Below are positions 6,960 through 14,857 of a DNA stretch of 20,792 nt, in pieces (the stretch's first letter is position 1; every line of letters begins with the position of its first letter). A program made the position numbers and the translations under genes. The DNA comes from Tangfeifania sp. (lineage in GTDB: Bacteria; Bacteroidota; Bacteroidia; Bacteroidales; Prolixibacteraceae). The DNA is taken from the NCBI GenBank assembly GCA_018400515.1, contig JAGYMR010000022.1, forward strand, positions 1 to 20,792, read 5' to 3'. The notes below the pieces were generated by a model. The model saw only the letters and a list, made by a program, of their open reading frames with translations. It made no database searches and was not told where the DNA came from.

Positions 6960-8210
6960 TCATTGATTTCCATATCCCAGTGCAACGATATCAAATCCAT
7001 TCCCGGCATCCATGCTATCTTCATCTTTCAGGAATTCAATGGTTACCCGGTGATCACCCGCGGGGAGTTTTTCCCCCATAATGGTGGTTTTTTGATATCC
7101 CCCCCAGGTCTGTTCACCGGTTCCGTTGATGGTGGTACATTTTCCTCCGTCAATGGTCACCCGGATCCTTCCGGTTGACTTCCCCGCCGGATACAGGTAA
7201 TGGGTCAATGCAAAAAAGGTCCCGGTATACCCGAAAGTCAGCTTGCTTCCCTTCTTCCGGGCATTCCAGACTTTTTCAATGAGTCGTTTCCCATGCAGGC
7301 GCCAGTGGTGGTCCTTGGTTGCTGCATGTTCGGTCAGGGACCACCCATCATTCGACTCAAAAACCATGTCCGGGGCCCTGACAAACGAAACATGCTCAAA
7401 CTGGTCGCTGTGCAAGGGGGCAGGCATTTCAGCCTTACCAGGTTCGTCCGAATCCATTCGTGCACGAGCTTTTTCAAGCACCAGGTTCACCAATCGTGAA
7501 GCCAGCTGATGCCCTTTATTGTTGGGATGGACGGCATCCGCCAGGACCTGTCCGGGTTGAAGTATGCTGTCGTTCAGCATGGGCTCCAGCAAATGGCGAA
7601 AACTCACAAACGGAATGTCATAATGTTGAGCCAGCGGCAAATGGTACTCCTGCACATTCTTTCCCCAGGCGTTCATCATCGCGAGCATAATAACGGTAGG
7701 CGGATGATCCGCATTCAATATCTGCCGCAAAAGCCCTTCAGCCCCCGCTTCCGGATATTCATTCTCCGAATCGTTGATAGAGAATTCAAACAGTACCAGA
7801 TCAGGAGCATACTGCAACAGATCCTGATGTGCCCTCAGAGCCCCGAATGTAGAGTTGGTGGCTCCGATGCCGGCATTGTAAAAGCGGACTTTTGCATCCG
7901 GAAAGGAATGTTCAAACCACCCGGCCACCCGGTTGGCCCACCGGTCAGCTGCAGTAGTGGCAGCTGCTCCCATCGTAATGGAACCACCAATGGCACCCAC
8001 CACGACCTCTTCGCCCCGTTCCGCTTTCGCCAGTACCGCTTTTAGCCGGGCAAGGTTCCCTTCATGGATTAAAGATTTGCAGACCATGGTCTTTTCATTC
8101 ATTGTATCCGGGGGAATGCCTTCCTGTGCAGGTACAACCTGCGGGCAGAAAGCAGCATAACCGGATAAAATAAACACCAGTGAAATGATGTGCAGGTAAC
8201 TCAATCTCAT
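6960..8210 (-). CDS. exported SGNH/GDSL hydrolase with C-terminal beta domain
   Basis: This is a 416-residue exported esterase of the SGNH superfamily. The N-terminus is a signal peptide (hydrophobic about 7-21, likely cleaved near VVPAQ, about 25-29). The four SGNH blocks are present: GGSITMG with nucleophile S77, GIGATNS (114-120) with N119, FSINDSE with N146, and DAVHPNNKGH with D225 and H228. The SGNH domain ends near residue 250. The remaining 165 residues are beta-rich and glycine-rich (for example FGYTGTFFALTHYL) and may be a jelly-roll carbohydrate-binding or accessory domain. Family members include carbohydrate O-acetylesterases. In this locus it could remove acetyl or other ester groups from the glycan before mannosidases act, most likely in the periplasm. 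Its substrate is unknown. Confidence 0.88.
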   Translation of the reverse strand: MRLSYLHIISLVFILSGYAAFCPQVVPAQEGIPPDTMNEKTMVCKSLIHEGNLARLKAVLAKAERGEEVVVGAIGGSITMGAAATTAADRWANRVAGWFEHSFPDAKVRFYNAGIGATNSTFGALRAHQDLLQYAPDLVLFEFSINDSENEYPEAGAEGLLRQILNADHPPTVIMLAMMNAWGKNVQEYHLPLAQHYDIPFVSFRHLLEPMLNDSILQPGQVLADAVHPNNKGHQLASRLVNLVLEKARARMDSDEPGKAEMPAPLHSDQFEHVSFVRAPDMVFESNDGWSLTEHAATKDHHWRLHGKRLIEKVWNARKKGSKLTFGYTGTFFALTHYLYPAGKSTGRIRVTIDGGKCTTINGTGEQTWGGYQKTTIMGEKLPAGDHRVTIEFLKDEDSMDAGNGFDIVALGYGNQ

Positions 8211-8291
8211 TTTTTCAGATCTCCATTCATTAAATTATTTTTTAGGATTGAGAAGGGATTACAAATCCGTTTCGGTAAATGGGGCAAATTC

Positions 8292-8305
8292 GGCGGTATA
8301 CCGCC
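8292..8305. repeat. 14-base perfect palindrome in the esterase/GH2 gap
   Basis: GGCGGTATACCGCC is self-complementary along its whole length. It is bracketed by GGGCAA (8282-8287, one-base register tolerance) and TTGCCC, which extend the inverted symmetry. It lies 24 bases after the GH2 stop on the - strand, with no T-tract after it, so it is either an operator-like site or an RNA stem at a processing point. The gap 8211-8328 shows nothing else certain. Confidence 0.5.
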
Positions 8306-8328
8306 CTGTTTTCAAATTGCCCGTTTGT

Positions 8329-10551
8329 TTAATCCCCCGGACCGGTCGCATTCTCCCGGTCAGCGATCAGCAGGAGGTAATGCGCATCAAGCGCTTCATT
8401 TCCTATTACTGAAGCGGTCACTTCCATCAGTTGCCGCCCGGTATTTCCGGGTACAACGTAACGCAGCGAGGGGCCTTTGCCGTTGGTATTTTCGGGGATT
8501 TTCCCGAAGGACCACCTCCCCACCTTTTCGGGGATGCCATTGAGCGAAACCGTCAGTTCCATTTCTCCACCAGACACCTCTTCATAAGCGTCATTCAGGA
8601 GCCACAAATCCATCACGATCTCCGCTCCCGGTGAGTAATCAAACCGCTCAAAGGCCACCGAAGCCATCACCGGCCGGAGAGAATCTTTCACAGCATCCCA
8701 TGCCGGTTTGGGTTGGGCAGGGTAGGCCACCAGGCTGTTGTTGGCTGCTGTGGGCCAGGGTTCATTAAAGCACCAGTTGAGGGCCATCGAACAGTGAGGC
8801 TTTTGACGGCGGGCCTCCTCAAAAATGGCTTTATATCCGATGGATTGCAGGGTCTGGCTCTGCTCCACCAACTCCTCCAGACTGCCGGCAACACCAAAAT
8901 ACTTTTCGAGGGTGGGCTTTTCAAGCCAGGAGTTTTCCTGCCAGGCACCGAAGGCATGGTGGATCTTCCACGCTTCCGTTGGTTCCGCCGGAAAAAGTTC
9001 CGCTTCGGGAATAATTCTTTTCAACGCAGAGACGAAAGTCAGGGAAGGCATTCCAAACTCAGTATAAGCCGTATGTTCAGAACGCCGCATCAACTGAAAC
9101 ACATCCTCTCCGGAAGCCGGGTCATAAAAGATGTAATGCCCGTGTCCTACCCCGTTTAACGGCGAGGAGCTGATAAAAGGCGTATGGGGATCCAGGCGGT
9201 AGCACAAACAGTTTAGCAACCGCAGGGGGTAAGCCTGCTCCGTCATGCCCGACCAGCTATTCAGCAGCTCATTTCCCCCGCTCCATATAACCAGCGACGG
9301 GTGTTTCCTCACTTTCTTAATGATGGATACGGCCTCCTGTTCAAGAATTTCCAGGTAATGCGGATCATTCGGATAGTCGTTGCAGGCCAGGGGGAACTCC
9401 TGCCAAACCATGATTCCCATTTCATCGCAGCGATCGTAAAAGAGCTCCTTGTTGACAATGCCGCCTCCCCAGACACGCAGCAAGTTCATATGGCTGTTTT
9501 TAACCAGGGTAAGCAGTTCCTGGTAACGTTCCCGGGTAAGCGTGCCATAAAAGATCTCCGGGTGGACCCAGTTGGAACCTTTAGCAAAGACCGGCCGGTT
9601 GTTGATGCGCAGGGTGAATGGTGCCGGCCGTGCGGTCTTGGGCCAGTCATCCGGTTCAATTTCGGTTCCCGGATTCAACACCATCTCCACTTTTTTAAAC
9701 CCCGTTTTTCTGCCCTCGAAATCAATGACCTCCCCGGCGGCATCGGTTAATTTCAGGGTCCAGGTATACAGCGAAGGGGTTCCCTGATCATGAGGCCACC
9801 ACAGGCGGGGGGCTTTTAATCGTTCTTTCAGATCAACCGTTCGATGCTCCAGGTTAGCGGTTTTGTGAAGCACCTCCCGGTCATCGGGGTCGTACAACTG
9901 CCATTCCCAGGTAATTCCGGAAAATGCCTTCCCCTGCACTTCAAAAAATATATTAATACGCGCTTCCGACAGGTCGGCATTCAAATGGCTGGAGAGTTCA
10001 CTCGCAGCAATGCGTGCTCCGGGCACGACCTGCAGGTATGTTTCATCCCATATTCCGGCCGGTACCAGCCGGGGATGCCAGTCCCATCCATAACCTACCG
10101 CCGGTTTAACAGCGCGCGCTGCCTGCCGGCGTCCCTCTTCGGCTCCCTCCACCTTTGGAATGGGGTAAATAATCACCTCCAGAAAATTGGTATTATGGAG
10201 GATACCCTCACTCAGGGGAATTTCAACAGGGGTGAACATCCCCTCCTGATACAACAAATGGTTTCCGTTTAACAGGATATCGAAGGCATAATCAATACCT
10301 TTGGAACTGAATAAAAGCGTTTCATCCTCCCTTAGGGCGGGTTTTTCAAAGCGGGTCCGGTAGTGCCAGAATTTATCCTCCAGCGCTTTGTACGCCGTTA
10401 CATTTTGATCGCAGAAGAGGTCAGGATCGCCGTTCGCCCGCATATAGTCCAGCTGCACAGCCCCCGGGACCTCTGCCGGGAAGAATACTTCCGGAGGCGT
10501 GTTTTTCGCATCGGAAACCCCCACCTCCCATTTCAGGTTAATATTTCGCAT
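8329..10551 (-). CDS. GH2 beta-mannosidase, cytoplasmic
   Basis: This 740-residue glycoside hydrolase family 2 enzyme releases beta-linked mannose from the non-reducing end. Domain order is the N-terminal jelly-roll domain (about 1-180, with FWHYRTRF and the beta-mannosidase signature GYGWDWHPRLVPAGIWD at 153-169), an immunoglobulin-like domain (about 185-290), the (beta/alpha)8 catalytic barrel (about 310-610, with FAKGSNWVHPE and LLRVWGGGI) and a C-terminal beta domain. The general acid/base is E428 in WSGGNE and the nucleophile is E498 in YTEFG. There is no signal peptide, so it should act in the cytoplasm on imported oligosaccharide. It is somewhat shorter than many bacterial beta-mannosidases (about 820-850 residues). 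Together with the GH130 gene just upstream it would cleave the Man-beta-1,4 linkage of an N-glycan core or a mannobiose. Confidence 0.93.
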   Translation of the reverse strand: MRNINLKWEVGVSDAKNTPPEVFFPAEVPGAVQLDYMRANGDPDLFCDQNVTAYKALEDKFWHYRTRFEKPALREDETLLFSSKGIDYAFDILLNGNHLLYQEGMFTPVEIPLSEGILHNTNFLEVIIYPIPKVEGAEEGRRQAARAVKPAVGYGWDWHPRLVPAGIWDETYLQVVPGARIAASELSSHLNADLSEARINIFFEVQGKAFSGITWEWQLYDPDDREVLHKTANLEHRTVDLKERLKAPRLWWPHDQGTPSLYTWTLKLTDAAGEVIDFEGRKTGFKKVEMVLNPGTEIEPDDWPKTARPAPFTLRINNRPVFAKGSNWVHPEIFYGTLTRERYQELLTLVKNSHMNLLRVWGGGIVNKELFYDRCDEMGIMVWQEFPLACNDYPNDPHYLEILEQEAVSIIKKVRKHPSLVIWSGGNELLNSWSGMTEQAYPLRLLNCLCYRLDPHTPFISSSPLNGVGHGHYIFYDPASGEDVFQLMRRSEHTAYTEFGMPSLTFVSALKRIIPEAELFPAEPTEAWKIHHAFGAWQENSWLEKPTLEKYFGVAGSLEELVEQSQTLQSIGYKAIFEEARRQKPHCSMALNWCFNEPWPTAANNSLVAYPAQPKPAWDAVKDSLRPVMASVAFERFDYSPGAEIVMDLWLLNDAYEEVSGGEMELTVSLNGIPEKVGRWSFGKIPENTNGKGPSLRYVVPGNTGRQLMEVTASVIGNEALDAHYLLLIADRENATGPGD

Positions 10552-10633
10552 CGCTTTTTTTTTATCCGCTCGTTTTGAACAGCCCGTACTTTCTGATCAC
10601 ATCCCGGAAAAATAATAATAAAGAAATTATTAA

Positions 10634-11659
10634 TTAAACCGATGAATTATTTTTTATAAAATCGATCAACTCATCCACCTGGCAAAAAGCCAGACCGGTA
10701 ACCGTATCGGCAGCCCCGTAATAGATGGCAATCCGGCCCGTTTCGGCATCGGTCAGGGCAGCGCAGGGAAATACCACATTGGGAACATCCCCCACACATT
10801 CGTAGGGGGTCCGGGGATTGAGCAAATAAGGTTCGGTACGGTAAAGCACCCGCCAGGGTTTATCGATGTCAAGCAAAGCCGCTCCCATGCTGTAAACAAA
10901 TCCGTTGCAGCTGGTTAAAACACCGTGGTAAAACATCAGCCACCCTTCGGTTGTTTCAATGGGCACCGGTCCGGGGCCTATTTTAGTACTCTCCCACGTT
11001 AATTTATTCGCCTTGGGCGACATCACATGGCGGTGAACCCCCCAGTGGAGGAGATCCGGACTCTGGCTGACAAAGATATCGCCGAAGGGGGTATGGCCGG
11101 TATCGCTCGGACGGCTCAACATGAAATATTTGCCCCCGATCTTGCGTGGAAAAAGGACCCCATTCCTGTTGTAGGGCAAAAAGGCATTTTCCCGCTGGTA
11201 GAAGGTTTTAAAATCATCGGTATACCCCATTCCGATGGTATAGCCATGGTAATTGTTACACCAAATCACATGATAGCGTCCCTCAATGTTGACGACTCTC
11301 GGATCATAGGCCTCCACCATTTGGCCGATTTCCGGATCCGGGTGTTGCCACTCAATGGGATCAGGATCGATTTCAAAATGGATGCCATCCCTGCTTCTTC
11401 CATTGTGAATCCGCATGTTCCTGCTTTTGTTATCTACCCTGAAAACACCTGCAAACCCATCTTCAAACGGAACCACCGCGCTGTTAAAAATGCTGTTGGA
11501 TTTTGGTAACAAGTCACGGGGGATGATTGGATTGCCGTCGTATCTCCAAACAACGTCAGCAGACCCTAAGGGTTTATCCTGCCAGGGTATATTGGGCAGG
11601 GATTTGCCCACAATGGTTTTTTTTTCAGGTTGATGCGTCGGTTCTCTTTTTTCAGTCAT
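10634..11659 (-). CDS. GH130 beta-mannoside phosphorylase
   Basis: This 341-residue five-bladed beta-propeller enzyme of family GH130 phosphorolyses a beta-mannosyl linkage to give alpha-mannose-1-phosphate. Hallmarks are NPIIPRDL and [18 protein letters not shown] (about 43-74), [13 protein letters not shown], the catalytic aspartate in EAYDPRV (D119), [10 protein letters not shown], and the phosphate-site histidine in MFYHG. These basic phosphate-site residues distinguish phosphorylases from GH130 beta-mannosidases that use water. Length and overall pattern suggest the group acting on beta-1,4-mannooligosaccharides or Man-beta-1,4-GlcNAc. A characterised precedent is Bacteroides thetaiotaomicron BT1033, which acts on Man-beta-1,4-GlcNAc from N-glycans. 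There is no signal peptide, so it is cytoplasmic. The acceptor sugar (GlcNAc, glucose or mannose) is inferred from the GH92 neighbour, not read from residues. Confidence 0.94.
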   Translation of the reverse strand: MTEKREPTHQPEKKTIVGKSLPNIPWQDKPLGSADVVWRYDGNPIIPRDLLPKSNSIFNSAVVPFEDGFAGVFRVDNKSRNMRIHNGRSRDGIHFEIDPDPIEWQHPDPEIGQMVEAYDPRVVNIEGRYHVIWCNNYHGYTIGMGYTDDFKTFYQRENAFLPYNRNGVLFPRKIGGKYFMLSRPSDTGHTPFGDIFVSQSPDLLHWGVHRHVMSPKANKLTWESTKIGPGPVPIETTEGWLMFYHGVLTSCNGFVYSMGAALLDIDKPWRVLYRTEPYLLNPRTPYECVGDVPNVVFPCAALTDAETGRIAIYYGAADTVTGLAFCQVDELIDFIKNNSSV

Positions 11660-11661
11660 TC

Positions 11662-11673
11662 GAAAATATTTTC
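11662..11673. promoter_or_regulatory. 12-base AT-rich palindrome just before the GH130 start
   Basis: GAAAATATTTTC is perfectly palindromic and begins two bases upstream of the GH130 ATG. A second short inverted repeat, CAAC-TTTT-GTTG, follows immediately at 11674-11685. The site could be an operator, or could simply keep the translation start AT-rich. No -7 element is visible in the 127-base gap 11660-11786. Confidence 0.3.
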
Positions 11674-11786
11674 AACTTTTGTTGTTATGCACAGCACACG
11701 GATGGTTTTAAATCATGCCCCTGTGCGTTTAATTCAAAAATGTTTGTCTCAAAATGATCATACAAAAACACGGTTTTACCCCCGGG

Positions 11787-14700
11787 TCACCGGACAATGA
11801 TCTCCCCGGCATATAACAAGGCAGGTTTGCCGGCTCCTTTATGCCATTCGGGGATCTCCCCGGAATTTTCCATTTCAATTTTCAGGTACTGTGTTTCCAC
11901 CGCGGGAAATTTCAGCGGAACCCTCCGGATAAATGGATTAAAGGTAACGGAACTGTTGATTTCTGTTTTCCGGGCATGCATCCGGAAATCTTTTCCTCCG
12001 GCTGAAGTATACAGGCGGATGGCCCGTGGCGGAAAGATCCAGAGTCCGGTATGATCCAGGTAACTCACCGTGACGGAACGAATCCGTTGTTTTTCGCCGA
12101 GGTCAATCACAATCCCGGCATCATCCCCCTGCCACACACACCAGTTTTCATCCGAGCGGTACGATGTTTCAAACACCCCGTCCACTAACCGGGCGCCATC
12201 ATCCCCCTCACGGGTAGGAGGCGGATTGAGGGTGACCTTTGCATTCCCGTTTTCTGTACTCAGATCGATCCCTTCATAATAATGCTGATCCATGATCATC
12301 CCCGGGTTTTTACCCTTCACCACAGCCACTGCCCGAAGGCGGGTACTTTCGGAAATATCAAAAGGCTCCCGGTATTTTCTGGATTTTTCATCCGGATTTG
12401 TACCATCCAGCGTGTAATGGATATCAGCGCCGGGTTCTTTACAGGCAAGCGTTATCTTCAATTTATCCTCAAAGACAAAAGCGCCATTCACATCATAAGG
12501 GGCAGGCAATGTTTCTGACAATTTACTTTTATCGTTCAGTTCCACTGCTGAGGGTGCTGCCATCCCGGGCTCAGTACCCCACTGTTTATTCGGTTTCCGG
12601 CCCATTTCAAATTCGAGGAGCCCCCCTTTCATGATCTGGTCATGGGTCAGGTAAGTTTTCTCCAGCACCTGTCCGTTCAGCCTTACCGACTGAACATACC
12701 TGTTCCGCTTGCTGTTGTTGCGGGCAACCACCCTGAACCGGTTGCCATTTTCCAAATTCAGCACAGCCTCTTTTACATTGGGGGAGCCGATTTCGTAAAC
12801 GAGCGCAGCAGGATTCACCGGATAAAACCCCAGGGCACTGAAGATATACCAGGCAGACATCTGCCCCAGATCTTCATTGTTCACCAGTCCATCGGGCCGG
12901 TCAGTGTAAAAATCATCCATTATTTTACGAATAATTTTTTGTCCTTTCCAGGGTTGTCCGGCATGATTGTAGAGGTAAGCCATGTGATGCGAAGGTTCAT
13001 CGCCGTGTCCGTATTTCCCAATAAAACCAGAGATATCCACATGCTGATTGCCTTTCAGCCGGGTCGAATCGGAAAAAATCTTATCCAGCCAGTGTCCAAA
13101 CGCCTTTCTGCCCCCGATCAGTCCGGCAAGTCCCTCCACATCGTGTGGCACATAAGAGCTATACCCCCAGACATTGCCTGAGACATAATTCATCTCATAA
13201 TCATACCACCGGGTGGTATCCATTTCCCGCCACAATCCGTTGGAATATTTTGGCCACAGCAACTTTTTATCCGGCCGGAAAAGGTTCCGGTACCCCAGCG
13301 AACGGGCCTTATACTGTTCGGCATCTTCCGGTTTTCCCAGCTTCGCTGCCAACCGGGCAATGGCCCAGTCGTAATAGTTCTGCTCAGTGGTTTTGGAAAC
13401 GGAGCTGTTCACTTCAGCTGGCACATAATGCAAACGTGTATACCCTTTCATCCCGTTCAAACCATAAACCACCGAACTTTTCTCCGGTGATGTGTTGTTT
13501 GCCGCTGCGGTCACTGCTTCATACACTGCTTCCGGATCAACGCCATCCACATCCTTCAGCACCGCTTCCACCATGGGTGAAACGGCATTGTACCCGATCA
13601 TGCACTTATTGTCGTACCCCAGCAATTCCCAGAGCGGCAATCCCACCTGCTGATCATGGTACCGCGAGGTCAACGCCTTTACAAAACGGCTGTTGCTTTT
13701 TTGATCCACCAGGCAAAACAGGGGATGCAGTGCCCGGTAAGTATCCCAGGTCGAAAAATTGCTGTAATGGGGTTCCTCCGACCGGTACTGTTCTCCCTCC
13801 ACGATGAAGTTGCCATCCACATCCGAGATCAGGTTCGGGGATATAAAGCTATGATAAACAGCGGTATAGAAAACCCGCTCCTCCGAAGGGTCCAGGCCTT
13901 TAATCCTGAATTTTTTCAATTTTTCCTCCCAGCTTTTTTCAGCTGCTTTCCATGTCCCGTCAAAATCTGCCTCCACAGCTTCTGCTTCAAAATTTGTTTT
14001 AGCTCCCTCATAACTCACATGGGACATGGCGACTTTCACCTCAATTGCTTCACCGGGAGCGGGATCAAAACGCACAAAAGCTTTCGCATTTTTGGATTTG
14101 GCCTTCGAAGCGGTTGTATCGGTTCGGTCATCCACTGCCACGCCCTTATCAATAAAAGGTTTTGAAAACCAGGCATAAAAATAGACAGTCCGCAGTCCGT
14201 CATCCCCTGCCGAATGTTTAAACCCCCGCAGCATACGATCGGAAACAAACGCCACTTCCGTTTCGATCACGGACTGATCCAGCCCGTGGGTTGGATCAAT
14301 GATGACATGTCCGTCTCCGCCGTCATGAAACGTGTAGCGGTGGAACCCCACCCGCTGACTGGCGGTCAGCTCGGCGGTAATGTTATAATCCTCCAGTAAA
14401 ACACGGTAGTAACCCGGGGAGGCGAACTCGTTGTCATGGGAAAACCTTGACCGGTAGCCTGTTTCAGGACGCTCCTCACTTCCGGGGTTCACCCGGATAT
14501 CCCCTGTGGCAGGCATCAGCAGAATATCTCCCAGTCCGCTTAACCCGGCACCGCTGATATGGTTATGGGCAAACCCCTTCAGAACACTATCCGTGTAATG
14601 ATAGCCTGAGCACCAGGCCCACGACTTAAAATCATTCGAGGGACTTAACTGCACCATTCCAAAAGGGGTGGTTGCTCCGGGGAAGGTATGTCCGGTCCCG

Positions 14701-14810
14701 TCAGTTCCGATCATAGGATCGGCGAGCTTCAGCGGATCGTCAGGCATCTGGCTGCATCCCAGGATTAACAGGGCCAGAAAAAAGCACAGTTGTTTATATC
14801 GATGGTTCAT
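11787..14810 (-). CDS. GH92 alpha-mannosidase lipoprotein with chitobiase-C-like and F5/8-type C-terminal domains
   Basis: This is a calcium-dependent exo-alpha-mannosidase of family GH92, about 1007 residues from the ATG used here. The lipoprotein signal is MNHRYKQLCFFLALLILGCS, with lipobox cysteine at 19. That ATG was preferred over an in-frame TTG eight codons upstream because it begins the signal peptide cleanly. Catalytic-core motifs are DPMIGTDGTGHTFPGATTPFGM, STWDTYRALHP, YGHGDEPSHHMAYLYNHAGQPW (about 600-621) and NNEDLGQMSAWYIFSALGFYP (about 644-664). After the core come a chitobiase/hexosaminidase C-terminal-type domain (about 780-840, with YTLDGTNPD) and an F5/8-type (discoidin) beta-sandwich (about 860-1007, with LVDGVFETSYRS and IVIDLGEKQRIRSV). 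The last domain probably binds carbohydrate. The stop of the upstream unknown gene is 47 bases away. The alpha-1,2, 1,3 or 1,6 preference cannot be settled by eye. Confidence 0.96.
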   Translation of the reverse strand: MNHRYKQLCFFLALLILGCSQMPDDPLKLADPMIGTDGTGHTFPGATTPFGMVQLSPSNDFKSWAWCSGYHYTDSVLKGFAHNHISGAGLSGLGDILLMPATGDIRVNPGSEERPETGYRSRFSHDNEFASPGYYRVLLEDYNITAELTASQRVGFHRYTFHDGGDGHVIIDPTHGLDQSVIETEVAFVSDRMLRGFKHSAGDDGLRTVYFYAWFSKPFIDKGVAVDDRTDTTASKAKSKNAKAFVRFDPAPGEAIEVKVAMSHVSYEGAKTNFEAEAVEADFDGTWKAAEKSWEEKLKKFRIKGLDPSEERVFYTAVYHSFISPNLISDVDGNFIVEGEQYRSEEPHYSNFSTWDTYRALHPLFCLVDQKSNSRFVKALTSRYHDQQVGLPLWELLGYDNKCMIGYNAVSPMVEAVLKDVDGVDPEAVYEAVTAAANNTSPEKSSVVYGLNGMKGYTRLHYVPAEVNSSVSKTTEQNYYDWAIARLAAKLGKPEDAEQYKARSLGYRNLFRPDKKLLWPKYSNGLWREMDTTRWYDYEMNYVSGNVWGYSSYVPHDVEGLAGLIGGRKAFGHWLDKIFSDSTRLKGNQHVDISGFIGKYGHGDEPSHHMAYLYNHAGQPWKGQKIIRKIMDDFYTDRPDGLVNNEDLGQMSAWYIFSALGFYPVNPAALVYEIGSPNVKEAVLNLENGNRFRVVARNNSKRNRYVQSVRLNGQVLEKTYLTHDQIMKGGLLEFEMGRKPNKQWGTEPGMAAPSAVELNDKSKLSETLPAPYDVNGAFVFEDKLKITLACKEPGADIHYTLDGTNPDEKSRKYREPFDISESTRLRAVAVVKGKNPGMIMDQHYYEGIDLSTENGNAKVTLNPPPTREGDDGARLVDGVFETSYRSDENWCVWQGDDAGIVIDLGEKQRIRSVTVSYLDHTGLWIFPPRAIRLYTSAGGKDFRMHARKTEINSSVTFNPFIRRVPLKFPAVETQYLKIEMENSGEIPEWHKGAGKPALLYAGEIIVR

Positions 14811-14857
14811 AAATAGATCCATTGTGCCATTCAAACCGGTTGGGTTGATAAGGCCGG

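Noticed and set aside
11689..11726. GCACAG/CTGTGC inverted repeat between GH92 and GH130 genes
   Set aside because: Six-base arms with a 26-base loop are expected by chance in a gap of this length.
14811..14834. Upstream TTG start for the GH92 gene
   Set aside because: It would add eight residues before an otherwise standard lipoprotein signal; the ATG at 14810 gives a normal signal peptide.
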